Below the pieces are notes generated by a model. The model was given only the letters and a program-made list of their open reading frames with translations, made no database searches and was not told the DNA's origin. The position numbers and the translations under genes were made by a program. A DNA stretch of 64,000 nt from Pseudomonas aylmerensis. GTDB lineage: Bacteria > Pseudomonadota > Gammaproteobacteria > Pseudomonadales > Pseudomonadaceae. Location: the NCBI RefSeq assembly GCF_001702265.1, contig NZ_MAUE01000034.1, forward strand, positions 21,708 to 85,707, read 5' to 3'. This document shows positions 55,351-64,000 of this stretch, one piece after another. Positions within the stretch are counted from its first letter, which is position 1. Every line of letters begins with the position of its first letter.

Positions 55351-56022
55351 TCAATGATTCACTGTGTAAGCCAGCATCATCGACAACTGGCACATCGGCC
55401 GGCCGCTCTCGGCATGCCATTGGTTGAACGCGCCCTGCACCGTCGCCAGGTCGCGCAGGCTGGTCGGCGCCTTGTCGACGATCTTCTGCGCATTCAGCGC
55501 GGCCACCACGTCATAACTCGGCACAAACGTATCCTTGCCGACCATGCGCAAAAAGCGCGGCGCCGACAGCCCGCCCAATTGGTGGCCGTGCTTGCTCAGG
55601 TACTTCCACAACCCAACGATATCGGTCACCGGCCAGTCGGCGACGAACGCACCAAAGCTGCCCTTTTCCTGCTCGATGTCGAGGATCATCTGCGCGTTGC
55701 GCGGCACGCTCTTGAGCTTGCCCAGGTGGCGGATGATGCGCGTGTCCTGCATCAGCCGCTCCAGGTGCTCGGCGCCCATCAACACGACTTTTTCCGGATC
55801 GAAGCCGAAGAATACTTGCTCGAACGCCGGCCACTTGGCGTCGACAACGCTGTGTTTCAAGCCAGCGCGAAAGACCCGCAGCGCCAGGGTCGACAGGTAG
55901 CGGTCATCACTGATCTTGCGCAATTGCGCCGGGGTCTTGGGTACAGGCAGGTGGGCTTCCAACTCGGCCGCTGAACCGAAGCGGTTCAGACAATATTCGT
56001 GCAGCCACTTGTAATCGCGCAT
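55351..56022 (-). CDS. DNA-3-methyladenine glycosylase I-like protein
   Basis: 223 aa. AGGAGAGGG precedes the ATG. The helical protein with LRKISDDRYLSTLALRVFRA and FGAFVADWPVTDIVGLWKYL resembles the Tag family, but with weaker conservation of the zinc His/Cys set. Either an alkylation repair enzyme or a relative without the zinc site. Confidence 0.7.
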   Translation of the reverse strand: MRDYKWLHEYCLNRFGSAAELEAHLPVPKTPAQLRKISDDRYLSTLALRVFRAGLKHSVVDAKWPAFEQVFFGFDPEKVVLMGAEHLERLMQDTRIIRHLGKLKSVPRNAQMILDIEQEKGSFGAFVADWPVTDIVGLWKYLSKHGHQLGGLSAPRFLRMVGKDTFVPSYDVVAALNAQKIVDKAPTSLRDLATVQGAFNQWHAESGRPMCQLSMMLAYTVNH

Positions 56023-56089
56023 GCCCTCTCCTGGCAATGGAATTGAAAACGGCGCCCGCAAGCGCCGTGTGTCAGAGCGTTGAATCGGC

Positions 56090-56914
56090 TCAGAGGTTCA
56101 CAACATTGACGAAGCGCGACGCGGCGGTTTCATCAATCTTCAGGCTGGTGAAGTCAAACAGGTTGCGGTCGGCCAGCTGTGACGGGATCACGTTCTGCAG
56201 GCTGCGGAAGATGCTCTCGGTACGGCCAGGGGTCTTGCGCTCCCAGTCCACCAGCATCTCCTTGACCACCTGGCGCTGCAGGTTTTCCTGGGAGCCGCAC
56301 AAATTGCACGGGATGATCGGGAATTGCTTGAAGTCGGAATAGGCCTGGATGTCCTTCTCATTGCAATACGCCAGCGGGCGAATCACCACGTTGCGCCCGT
56401 CATCGGCACGCAGCTTGGGCGGCATGGCCTTGAGCGAGCCGTTGAAGAACATATTCAGGAAGAAGGTCTCGACGATGTCGTCACGATGGTGCCCCAGGGC
56501 CATCTTGGTCGCGCCGATCTCATCGGCGAACGTGTAGAGCGTGCCACGGCGCAGGCGCGAGCACAGCGAGCAAGTGGTCTTGCCTTCCGGGATCAGCTCC
56601 TTGACCACCGAGTAGGTGTCTTTCTCGACGATGTGGTACTCGACGCCCAGTTCCTTGAGGTACGCCGGCAGCACGTGCTCAGGGAAACCCGGTTGTTTCT
56701 GGTCCATGTTGACGGCGACGATCTCGAACTGGATCGGCGCGACCTTTTGCAGGTGCAGCAGCACGTCAAGCATGGTGTAGCTGTCTTTGCCGCCGGAGAG
56801 GCAGACCATGACCTTGTCGCCATCCTCGATCATGTTGAAATCGGCGACCGCTTCACCGGCCAGGCGACGCAGGCGTTTTTGCAGTTTGTTCTGATTGACC
56901 GTAAGAGTGCCCAT
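56090..56914 (-). CDS. ttcA: tRNA 2-thiocytidine synthetase TtcA
   Basis: 274 aa. PP-loop CLSGGKDSYTMLDVLL; two CxxC pairs CSLC (about 118) and CNLC (about 205) hold the iron-sulfur cluster, with GHHRDDIVETFFLNM between. It thiolates C32 of several tRNAs. A frame extending far upstream is not needed: the ATG at 56914 is the usual N-terminus. Confidence 0.96.
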   Translation of the reverse strand: MGTLTVNQNKLQKRLRRLAGEAVADFNMIEDGDKVMVCLSGGKDSYTMLDVLLHLQKVAPIQFEIVAVNMDQKQPGFPEHVLPAYLKELGVEYHIVEKDTYSVVKELIPEGKTTCSLCSRLRRGTLYTFADEIGATKMALGHHRDDIVETFFLNMFFNGSLKAMPPKLRADDGRNVVIRPLAYCNEKDIQAYSDFKQFPIIPCNLCGSQENLQRQVVKEMLVDWERKTPGRTESIFRSLQNVIPSQLADRNLFDFTSLKIDETAASRFVNVVNL

Positions 56915-56995
56915 GGCGCTTGGATCCGCTAGAGGTGTGTGACGAAAAGCGCGGTATTTTACCGATAAGCACCACCGAGTTCCATTGTAGGCGCT

Positions 56996-57062
56996 GGCTT
57001 GCCGGCGATAGCGGTGGTTGCCGTTCCGCGGCAGCCCGTTATACCGCAATCGCCGGCAAGCC
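56996..57062. repeat. REP-like inverted repeat upstream of ttcA
   Basis: GGCTTGCCGGCGAT and ATCGCCGGCAAGCC, 14-bp perfect arms 39 bp apart. The core differs from the arrays but shares GGCTTGCC. Confidence 0.8.
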
Positions 57063-57256
57063 GACGCGTACACAGACCTCACCGCGATTAGGGCCCATGT
57101 TTACAGCGCGATTTGCTCTAAAGCCCTACAGTTTTTCCGGTCATCCCTTCCTATACTGCGACTTGAGGTCGCACATCACTATCCAGACCTTTCAGGCCAA
57201 TTGGCCGATGGGCGCTCCGATGGGGGGCGATGGTAATAACGACAGGAGTGACTGGC

Positions 57257-57859
57257 ATGATCCATCACGTCGTGGGGCTGTTTACCCATCCCGACCAGGA
57301 ATGGCGGGAAATTCGTGGCGATAAAGAAGAAAGCATCAGCCACATGTACCTCACTCACACCTTGATTCTCGCGGCGATCCCCGCCGTGTCCGCCTTTATC
57401 GGTACCACCCGGGTCGGTTGGGTGATCGGCAGCCGCGCGCCGGTCATGCTGACCCAGGAAAGCGCGTTGTGGATGACCATCATGTCGTACGCGGCCATGC
57501 TCGGCGGCGTGGCAGTGATGGGCGCGTTCATTCACTGGATGGCCCGCACCTACGACGCCAACCCCAGCATGGCGCGGTGCGTAGCCTTTGCCACCTACAC
57601 CGCGACACCGCTGTTTATCGGCGGGCTGGCGGCGCTCTACCCACATATGTGGCTGGGCATGGTGGTCGGGACGGCGGCGATTTGCTACACGGTGTACCTG
57701 CTGTATGTGGGGCTGCCCACCTTCATGAGCATTGATCCCGACGAGGGCTTCCTGTTTTCCAGCTCGGTACTGGCCGTGGGCCTGGTGGTCCTGGTGGCAA
57801 TCATGGCGTTTACCGTGATTGTCTGGGGGCTGGGCGTCGGCCCGATCTATACCAACTGA
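57257..57859 (+). CDS. YIP1-family membrane protein
   Basis: 200 aa. Starts MIHHVVGLFTHPDQEWREIR with GGAG upstream; the N-terminal GLFTHPDQEW motif is typical of bacterial YIP1 proteins. Five helices follow. Unknown function. Confidence 0.88.
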   Translation: MIHHVVGLFTHPDQEWREIRGDKEESISHMYLTHTLILAAIPAVSAFIGTTRVGWVIGSRAPVMLTQESALWMTIMSYAAMLGGVAVMGAFIHWMARTYDANPSMARCVAFATYTATPLFIGGLAALYPHMWLGMVVGTAAICYTVYLLYVGLPTFMSIDPDEGFLFSSSVLAVGLVVLVAIMAFTVIVWGLGVGPIYTN

Positions 57860-57987
57860 CCGGTCAAAGGGGTAGGCAAAGCCGCCGCAAGGTGGCTTTG
57901 TGCGTTATGCATGACCATTCGGCGCCTGACAGATTCGGAAACACCCGGTTTTGCGGCATACTGGACGTCTCTGGAGATATGGTCAGC

Positions 57988-58482
57988 ATGCCCGAGCAAC
58001 TCAATACCCGCGTCGAAGATTGTTTCCTGCAAGCCGAATCCTTTTTCAAACGAAGCTTCAAACGCCCCCAGGTCAGCCTCAAGCTGCGGGGCCAGAAGGC
58101 CGGTGTCGCGCATTTGCACGAGAACCTGCTGCGCTTCAACCCACAGCTCTACCGCGAAAACAGCCAGCACTTCCTGAAGCAGACCGTGGCTCATGAAGTG
58201 GCGCACCTGATCGCCCACCAATTGTTTGGCGAGCGCATCCAGCCGCATGGCGAGGAATGGCAACTGATCATGCGCGGGGTCTATGAACTGCCGCCGGACC
58301 GTTGCCACACCTATGCAGTCAAGCGCCGCCAGGTGATGCGCTACATCTACCGTTGCCCGTGTGCGGACAGTGATTTTCCGTTCTCGTCACAGCGCCACGG
58401 GATGGTGGCCCAAGGGCGGCGGTATTTGTGCAGGCGGTGCCGGCAGACCTTGGTGTTTACCGGCGAAACCCGGGTGGAGTGA
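57988..58482 (+). CDS. sprT: SprT-like zinc metallopeptidase
   Basis: 164 aa, start MPEQLNTRVEDCFLQAESFF with GGAG upstream. HEVAHLIAHQLFG is the HExxH motif; the C-terminal zinc ribbon has CPC...CRRC (IYRCPCADSDF, YLCRRCRQTLVF). The eukaryotic relative cuts DNA-protein crosslinks; the bacterial role is not settled. Confidence 0.95.
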   Translation: MPEQLNTRVEDCFLQAESFFKRSFKRPQVSLKLRGQKAGVAHLHENLLRFNPQLYRENSQHFLKQTVAHEVAHLIAHQLFGERIQPHGEEWQLIMRGVYELPPDRCHTYAVKRRQVMRYIYRCPCADSDFPFSSQRHGMVAQGRRYLCRRCRQTLVFTGETRVE

Positions 58483-58585
58483 GGCCCCTTCGCAGGCACG
58501 CCCACGCCCCCCGTTTGAATGCATTACGAGGATAGGGCGCGGTCAACATGTGGCAACGGGCTTGGCCGCGAAAGCCCCCGCCCAG

Positions 58586-59767
58586 TCACCCCACAACTTT
58601 GGCCTGCCGCAAATCGGCTATCCGCTGCGCACTCAAGCCCAGCTCCGCCAGCACTTCATCACTGTGCGCCCCTACGGCGGCGCCGATATGCCTAGGCTGC
58701 GGCAATGCCTCGGAGAACTTCAACGGACAGGCAATCTGCGCCTGGGTCGAGCCATCGCCCCGTGGCACCTGGGTGACCAACGCCCGTGCCTTCAACTGCG
58801 GATGCTCCACCGCCTCACTTAAAGCGAGGACAGGCTCCACACACGCGTCCACCCCAGCAAACAACGCGCACAGCTCATCAAAACTGCGCTTCTCGAACTC
58901 GACCTGCAGTGCCAGCTTCAAGGCTTGTTGGGCCTCCGGTTTGGGTGACAAGCCTTGCGCCGCCAGCTCCGGGCGGCCCAATGCAGTACACAGTTGTTGC
59001 ATAAACCCGGGTTCCAGGCTACCCACTGACATCCAGCGCCCATCCCGCGAGCGGTAATAGTCGTAGAAACTGCCGCCATTGAGCACATGCCCCTCCCACG
59101 CCGGCTCGACGCCACACGCCAGGTAACCGGCGCCAGCCATGGCATTCAGGCTGAACGAACAGTCGGTCATGCTCACATCCAGGTACTGCCCGAGGCCACT
59201 GGTTTGCCGGGCAATCACTGCCGCCAGCAGCCCCACCACCGCATGCAGCGAACCGCCGCCCACATCCGCCAATTGCACGCCCAAGGGCAGTGGCCCGCTG
59301 TCCTGGCGACCGGTATAGCTGGCGACGCCGGCCAGGGCGAGGTAATTGATGTCATGCCCGGCACGATCCTTGTAGGGGCCGGTCTGCCCGTAACCCGTGA
59401 TGGAGACGTAGATCAGCCGTGGGTTGATCGCCTTCAACGCCTCATATCCCAGGCCCAGTCGCTCCATCACCCCGGGGCGGAACTGCTCGAGCACGATGTC
59501 GTACTCCTTGACCAGCGCGTATACGATCTCAAGCGCCTCGGCTTGCTTGAGGTCCAGCGCCAGGCTGCGCTTGTTGCGATTGAGGTAGGCGTGGCTCGCC
59601 GATGTGCCGTGATCGTGCGGCGGCAATACCCGCAGCAGGTCCATGCGCGTGGGCGATTCGATACGAAGCACCTCGGCGCCCATGTCGGCGAGCATCAATG
59701 ACGCAAACGGGCCGGGCAGCAAGGTGGAAAAATCCAGCACTTTGAGGGACGCCAAGGGACCTGACAT
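58586..59767 (-). CDS. CaiB/BaiF family CoA-transferase
   Basis: 393 aa. Start MSGPLASLKVLDFSTLLPG with GGAG. Family III: LRIESPTRMDLLRVLPPHDH, DYNxxxQ-like HDINYLALAG and the catalytic Asp in VQLADVGGGSLHAVVGLLAA. Resembles alpha-methylacyl-CoA racemase/ formyl-CoA transferase type; substrate unknown and no acyl-CoA genes are next to it. Confidence 0.92.
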   Translation of the reverse strand: MSGPLASLKVLDFSTLLPGPFASLMLADMGAEVLRIESPTRMDLLRVLPPHDHGTSASHAYLNRNKRSLALDLKQAEALEIVYALVKEYDIVLEQFRPGVMERLGLGYEALKAINPRLIYVSITGYGQTGPYKDRAGHDINYLALAGVASYTGRQDSGPLPLGVQLADVGGGSLHAVVGLLAAVIARQTSGLGQYLDVSMTDCSFSLNAMAGAGYLACGVEPAWEGHVLNGGSFYDYYRSRDGRWMSVGSLEPGFMQQLCTALGRPELAAQGLSPKPEAQQALKLALQVEFEKRSFDELCALFAGVDACVEPVLALSEAVEHPQLKARALVTQVPRGDGSTQAQIACPLKFSEALPQPRHIGAAVGAHSDEVLAELGLSAQRIADLRQAKVVG

Positions 59768-59924
59768 GAACACTCCAGTTGTGTTTCGGGTTCCCACAGA
59801 CTAGGCAGCCTGGCGCCGACCGGCAATCGTCAGAACGATCAGCGAGGGTGACCGTTTTGATCACGGCGGGCTTTTTCGTGCAGGCGGCTTTATCATTGGC
59901 CCACGTTTGCTTGCAGAGTGTTCC

Positions 59925-60317
59925 ATGAAGTTTGCGATTGCAGTGTTTTCCGCCGCCCACGCGCCCTCCTCGCGCCGCGCCCTGCGCTTTGCCCAGGCGG
60001 TGCTGGCCGGTGGGCATGAGATTGTGCGGCTGTTTTTCTATCAGGACGGCGTCTACAGCGCTGCCAATAATATCGTCGCGCCCCAGGACGAGCAGGACAT
60101 CGCCCGCCAGTGGCGCGAGTGGGTCAGTCAGCACCAACTCGACGGTGTGGTCTGCATCGCCGCCGCGTTGCGCCGTGGCGTGCTCAACACCGAGGAAGCC
60201 ACGCGCTATCAACGCAGCGCAGTGAACCTGGATGCGCCGTGGGCGCTGTCGGGCCTGGGGCAATTGCACGACGCCGCCCAGGCCGCCGACCGCCTGATCT
60301 GTTTTGGAGGGCCGTGA
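59925..60317 (+). CDS. tusD: Sulfurtransferase TusD
   Basis: 130 aa. TusBCD complex subunit with the sulfur-carrying Cys in DGVVCIAAALRRG (about 79). It relays sulfur from TusA to TusE for 2-thiouridine in tRNA. First gene of tusDCBE. Confidence 0.95.
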   Translation: MKFAIAVFSAAHAPSSRRALRFAQAVLAGGHEIVRLFFYQDGVYSAANNIVAPQDEQDIARQWREWVSQHQLDGVVCIAAALRRGVLNTEEATRYQRSAVNLDAPWALSGLGQLHDAAQAADRLICFGGP

Positions 60318-60318
60318 G

Positions 60319-60669
60319 ATGTCCAAATCCTTATTGGTGATCAGCCGCCAGGCACCGTGGTCCGGGCCGGGCGCGCGCGAAGCACTGGATATCGTGCTGG
60401 CCGGCGGCGCGTTTGATCTGCCGATCGGCCTGCTGTTCCTCGATGACGGCGTGTTCCAGCTGGCGCCGCACCAGGACGCCAAGGCCGTACAGCAGAAGGA
60501 CCTCAGCGCCAACCTGCAGGCACTGGGCCTGTTCGGCATCGATGATGTGTTCGTCTGCAGCCACAGCCTGGCCGAGCGCGGGCTTATCTCCCCGGCCAGC
60601 GCCCAGCCATTGGACAGCGCCGCCATTTCCACGCTGATTGACCGTTACGACCAGGTGATGACCCTCTGA
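60319..60669 (+). CDS. tusC: TusC subunit
   Basis: 116 aa, one base after tusD. SLLVISRQAPWSGPGAREAL and LDDGVFQLAPHQDAKAVQQK are typical of TusC/DsrF. Confidence 0.94.
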   Translation: MSKSLLVISRQAPWSGPGAREALDIVLAGGAFDLPIGLLFLDDGVFQLAPHQDAKAVQQKDLSANLQALGLFGIDDVFVCSHSLAERGLISPASAQPLDSAAISTLIDRYDQVMTL

Positions 60670-60947
60670 TGTCGACTTTACATGTGGTTTCCCACTCGCC
60701 GTTCACCGACAGCCGCCTCGCCAGTTGCCTGCGCATCTGTGGCGCCGACGATGCAATCCTGCTGTGCGGCGACGGCGCCTACGGGCTGCACAACCCGGCC
60801 CTGCAGGCCAAGGGTGTGAAGGTCCTGGTGCTGGACGAAGACCTGCTGGCGCGCAATCTGCCGCTGCCGGATTGGGCCGACAGCGTCGACTACCCGGGCT
60901 TCGTGCAACTGTCGATCGACTACGACAAGGTCAACACCTGGCTATGA
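60669..60947 (+). CDS. tusB: TusB subunit
   Basis: 92 aa DsrH-type protein: MSTLHVVSHSPFTDSRLASC and LLCGDGAYGL. Start overlaps the tusC stop (TGATG). Confidence 0.93.
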   Translation: MSTLHVVSHSPFTDSRLASCLRICGADDAILLCGDGAYGLHNPALQAKGVKVLVLDEDLLARNLPLPDWADSVDYPGFVQLSIDYDKVNTWL

Positions 60948-61279
60948 ACACCTTGACCGTCGGCGCACGCACCCTGGAACTGGACAAGGACGGCTACCTC
61001 GTCGACCTGAACGAGTGGTCGACAGAGGTGGCCCACGCCCTGGCCGTCGCCGAAACGCTGGAGTTGACCGCGGACCACTGGGAAATCCTCACCCTGCTGC
61101 GCCAGTTCTATGCCGAATTCCAGCTGTCCCCCGCCACGCGCCCGCTGATCAAGTACACCGCCTTGAAACTGGGCCCGGAAAAGGGCAACAGCCTGCACCT
61201 CAACAAACTGTTCAACGGCACTCCCGCCAAACTCGCCGCCAAGCTGGCGGGCCTGCCCAGGCCGACGAATTGCTTATGA
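60944..61279 (+). CDS. tusE: TusE sulfurtransferase
   Basis: 111 aa DsrC family. Active Cys is the penultimate residue in PRPTNCL, and EFQLSPATRPLIKYTALKLG fits. It carries the persulfide to MnmA for U34 thiolation. ATGA overlap on both sides. Confidence 0.95.
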   Translation: MNTLTVGARTLELDKDGYLVDLNEWSTEVAHALAVAETLELTADHWEILTLLRQFYAEFQLSPATRPLIKYTALKLGPEKGNSLHLNKLFNGTPAKLAAKLAGLPRPTNCL

Positions 61280-62277
61280 CCGACTTTGCCCCGCTGACCC
61301 TTGAAACCCCTGCCGAGCACCCATTTGCGCAATTCGTGCGCATCCTGGGCAAAGGCAAGCGCGGCGCGCGCAACCTCACTCGTGAAGAAGCCCGCGAAGC
61401 CATGGGCATGCTGCTCGACGAAAAAGTCGAAGACACCCAGCTCGGCGCCTTCCTGATGCTGCTGCGCCACAAGGAAGAAAGCCCGGAAGAACTCGCCGGC
61501 TTCACCGAAGCGGTGCGCGAACGCCTGCACGCCCCGGCCTTGAACGTGGATGTCGACTGGCCGACCTATGCCGGCAAGAAGCGCCACCTGCCGTGGTACC
61601 TGCTGGCGGCCAAGTGCCTGGCGCAGAACGGTGTGCGCATCCTCATGCACGGCGGCGGCGCACACACCGCCGGCCGCTTGTACACCGAGCAATTGCTGGA
61701 GGGCTTGCAGATCCCGCTGTGCCGCAACTGGCAGCAGGTCGGCGCCGCGTTCGAACGAGGCAACCTGGCATTTATTCCCCTGGGCGACTGGGCGCCGCAA
61801 CTGCAGCGCATGATCGACCTGCGCAACACCCTGGGCCTGCGCTCGCCGATCCACTCCCTGGCACGCCTGCTCAACCCGCTGAATGCACGCTGCGGCCTGC
61901 AAAGCATCTTCCACCCCGGCTATCAGGGCGTGCACCGCGATGCCAGCGGCCTGCTCGGCGACAATGTGATTGTGGTCAAGGGGGATGGCGGCGAAGTCGA
62001 GATCAATCCCGACACCATCAGCCACCTGTACGGCACCACCGGCGGCGAAAGCTGGGACGAAGAATGGCCCGCCCTTTCCGCCCAGCGCCATGTCAAACCC
62101 GCGAGCCTTGAGCCGGATCATTTAAAAGCCGTGTGGCGCGGCGACGCCGAAGACAGCTACCCGCAACTGGCGCTGATCGCGACCATGGCCCTGGCGCTGC
62201 GTGGCCTTGGCCACCCACGGGAACAGGCGTTCACATTGGCGCAGCAGTACTGGGATGCACGGGATAAATCGATTTAA
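61276..62277 (+). CDS. ybiB: YbiB-like anthranilate phosphoribosyltransferase fold protein
   Basis: 333 aa. TrpD-like fold without tryptophan synthesis context: MHGGGAHTAGRLYTEQLL, IHSLARLLNPLNARCGLQSI and HPGYQGVHRDASGLLGDN. E. coli YbiB binds nucleic acid rather than acting as TrpD. Translationally coupled to tusE, so it may belong to the tRNA thiolation group. Confidence 0.9.
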   Translation: MTDFAPLTLETPAEHPFAQFVRILGKGKRGARNLTREEAREAMGMLLDEKVEDTQLGAFLMLLRHKEESPEELAGFTEAVRERLHAPALNVDVDWPTYAGKKRHLPWYLLAAKCLAQNGVRILMHGGGAHTAGRLYTEQLLEGLQIPLCRNWQQVGAAFERGNLAFIPLGDWAPQLQRMIDLRNTLGLRSPIHSLARLLNPLNARCGLQSIFHPGYQGVHRDASGLLGDNVIVVKGDGGEVEINPDTISHLYGTTGGESWDEEWPALSAQRHVKPASLEPDHLKAVWRGDAEDSYPQLALIATMALALRGLGHPREQAFTLAQQYWDARDKSI

Positions 62278-62365
62278 TCGATGATTCACGCCCGGTCTTT
62301 GCGCTTTTAGTTCGAACTCATCCCTTTAGACTGGGCTCCAACGCTTATTAGCCAAGGAGCCAGTC

Positions 62366-63361
62366 ATGGGTTTGCTGATCGAAGGGCACTGGAAGGACCA
62401 GTGGTACGAAAGTAGCGCCGACGGCGCTTTCCAGCGTGAACAGGCGCAACGCCGAAACTGGGTGACCGCCGATGGTGCGCCCGGCCCCAGCGGCGAAGGC
62501 GGCTTCAGGGCCGAAGCCGGTCGCTATCACCTCTACGTCTCCCTTGCCTGCCCTTGGGCGCATCGCACGCTGATCCTGCGCAAGCTCAAGGGCCTGGAAA
62601 GCCTGATCGACGTGTCAGTGGTCAGTTGGTTGATGCTGGAAAACGGCTGGACCTTCGACAAGACCCACGGCTCCACCGGCGACACGCTGGATGGCTTCGA
62701 CTTCATGCACCAGCGTTACACCGCCGACACCGCCGACTACACCGGGCGCGTCACCGTGCCGGTGTTGTGGGACAAGAAACTGCAGCGCATCGTGAGCAAT
62801 GAGTCAGCGGAAATCATCCGCATGTTCAACAGCGCCTTCAACGAGCTGACCGGCAATACCCTGGACTTCTACCCGCAGGCACTGCGCCCGAGCATCGACG
62901 CGCTGAACGAGCGGATCTACCCGGCCGTGAACAATGGCGTGTACCGCGCCGGCTTTGCCACCGCGCAAAAGGCCTATGAAAGTGCATTTGATGATGTGTT
63001 TGCCGAACTGGATCACCTGGAGCAGCACCTGCAAGTACATCGCTACCTGGCCGGTGAGTACCTGACCGAGGCGGATGTGCGCCTGTTCACCACGCTGATC
63101 CGTTTTGATGCGGTGTATTACAGCCACTTCAAATGCAACCTGCGGCGGATTGCCGATTATCCGAACCTGTCGAATTGGTTGCGGGAGATGTACCAATGGC
63201 CGGGCGTGGCCGAGACGGTGGATTTTGCGCATATCAAGGGGCATTACTATGCGAGCCACCAGACCATCAATCCGACGGCAATCGTGCCGAAAGGGCCGTT
63301 GCAGAGTTTTGATGCCGCCCATGATCGGGCTCGCCTTGCCGGGAAAGGCGTCTTGAGCTGA
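62366..63361 (+). CDS. yqjG: Glutathionyl-hydroquinone reductase
   Basis: 331 aa Xi-class glutathione transferase (YqjG/ECM4). Catalytic Cys in SLACPWAHRTLILRKLKG near residue 63; SNESAEIIRMFNSAFNEL and NNGVYRAGFATAQKAYES belong to the family. It removes glutathione from glutathionyl-hydroquinones. Confidence 0.95.
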   Translation: MGLLIEGHWKDQWYESSADGAFQREQAQRRNWVTADGAPGPSGEGGFRAEAGRYHLYVSLACPWAHRTLILRKLKGLESLIDVSVVSWLMLENGWTFDKTHGSTGDTLDGFDFMHQRYTADTADYTGRVTVPVLWDKKLQRIVSNESAEIIRMFNSAFNELTGNTLDFYPQALRPSIDALNERIYPAVNNGVYRAGFATAQKAYESAFDDVFAELDHLEQHLQVHRYLAGEYLTEADVRLFTTLIRFDAVYYSHFKCNLRRIADYPNLSNWLREMYQWPGVAETVDFAHIKGHYYASHQTINPTAIVPKGPLQSFDAAHDRARLAGKGVLS

Positions 63362-63390
63362 GACGACCCGGTGTCTGTGGGGTGGGGCTT

Positions 63391-63588
63391 GCTATGGCTA
63401 GCAAGCTTCTCGAAGCCAGCAGGCATCTTGAGGCTAGTGGGATTCTTGAGGTCAGTGGGCTTCTGGAAGTCAGTGGGCTTCTTGAGGTCAGCGGGCATCT
63501 TGAGGTCAGTGGGCTTCTTGAGGTCAGCGGGCTTCTTGAGGTCAGCGGGCATCTTGAGGTCAGTGGGCTTCTTGAGGTCAGCGGGCTT
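63391..63588. repeat. 18-bp minisatellite, left flank of a REPIN
   Basis: From 63409 eleven units of almost exactly 18 bp, consensus cttgaggtcagYgggctt, with starts at 63427, 63445 ... 63571. The last six form an exact 54-bp duplication (63481-63534 = 63535-63588). The next 18 bp (63589-63606) are the REP head cttgtggcgagcgggctt, so the unit is a mutated REP terminus. Confidence 0.93.
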
Positions 63589-63722
63589 CTTGTGGCGAGC
63601 GGGCTTGCCCCGCGTTGGGGCGCGAAGCGGCCCCAAAACCTGCCGACACGGTCTTCCTGAAACTGCGCGGCGAGTGTACTGGGGCCGCTTCGCGCCCCAA
63701 CGCGGGGCAAGCCCGCTCGCCA
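63589..63722. repeat. REPIN at the centre of the two satellites
   Basis: TTGTGGCGAGCGGGCTTGCC plus cgttggggcgcgaagcggcc, facing its complement at 63683-63722. Same class as 3410 and 27743. Confidence 0.9.
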
Positions 63723-64000
63723 CAGGAATCTCCACTGACCTCAGGAATATCACTGGCCTCAGGAATCTCCACTGACCCCAGGAATCTCACTGGCCTCAGG
63801 AATCTCCACTGACCTCAGGAGTCTCGCTGGCCTCAGGAATCTCCACTGACCTCAGGAATATCACTGGCCACAGGAATCTCCACTGACCTCAGGAATATCA
63901 CTGGCCACAGGAATCTCCACTGACCTCAGGAATATCACTGTCCTCAGGAATCTCCACTGACCTCAGGAATCTCCACTGACCTCAGGAATCTCCACTGACC
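63723..64000. repeat. 37-bp (19+18) minisatellite, right flank, runs off the window
   Basis: Fifteen starts of cagga at spacings 19,18,19,18...: units caggaatctccactgacct and caggaatatcactggcct alternate. On the other strand the unit reads TGAGGTCAGTGGagattcc, which shares TGAGGTCAGTGG with the left satellite, so the two flanks are inverted relative to each other around the REPIN. The array continues beyond position 64000. Confidence 0.93.

Noticed and set aside
63371..63775. 134-codon frame with VGFLRSAG repeats
   Set aside because: Translation of the 18-bp satellite; no ribosome site and no reason for a protein here.
63723..64000. CRISPR array
   Set aside because: Units are adjacent with no unique spacers, alternate 19/18 bp, and no cas gene is present.

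Overview
The window looks like a chromosome segment from the Pseudomonas fluorescens group. The gacS-ldhA pair, the exbB-exbD-lpxK-ycaR-kdsB-ptp-murB operon, the tusDCBE cluster, tRNA-Ser(UGA) and the many REP palindromes with a GTGGGAGCGGGCTTGC head all point there. Base composition is GC-rich almost throughout, with a more AT-rich patch of small secreted-protein genes at about 35.5-37.4 kb. Some coordinates use start codons chosen from Shine-Dalgarno sites and stop/start overlaps; where this matters it is stated.

Layout. 0-9.4 kb: an AraC regulator whose 3' end is copied into a 216-bp tandem repeat, then a minus-strand operon (livHMGF-type ABC transporter, its binding protein, an L-2-aminothiazoline-4-carboxylate hydrolase-like protein and an M20 N-carbamoyl amidohydrolase) facing a divergent LysR regulator. 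9.4-18.1 kb: a 191-bp REPIN array, an orphan NMT1-like binding protein, a zinc alcohol dehydrogenase, a methyltransferase paired with a heme-oxygenase-like diiron protein, a PotE-like antiporter and a 183-bp REPIN array. 18.1-26.2 kb: a glpSTPQUV-type ABC transporter with a recognisable sigma-54 promoter and five TGAACA repeats, driven by a divergent AcoR-like activator. 26.2-31.7 kb: FecI/FecR pair, REP-rich repeats, TonB-dependent receptor and an XRE-cupin regulator.

31.7-37.7 kb is an accessory patch. It holds an extraordinary cytosolic protein (170 aa, 70 Met and 15 Cys, built from two tandem halves), small lipoproteins and secreted proteins of unknown function, a GAF protein with an unclear start, a probable gene remnant and tRNA-Ser(UGA). 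37.8-63.4 kb is mostly core: YccA, envelope precursor and lipid A genes, ComEC, a two-component system, GacS, LdhA, a thioredoxin-like lipoprotein, ArsC-WrbA-DUF2069, TtcA, SprT, a CoA-transferase, TusDCBE, YbiB and a glutathionyl-hydroquinone reductase.

The window ends in a striking repeat: a single REPIN flanked on both sides by minisatellites (18 bp on the left, alternating 19/18 bp on the right) in inverted orientation, whose units look like mutated copies of the REP terminus. A second, independent 18-bp satellite next to a REP head at 28.3-28.5 kb suggests the same process happened twice. The best candidates for undescribed biology are the Met/Cys-rich protein, the REP-seeded satellites and the repeat that carries interchangeable 3' ends for the AraC gene.
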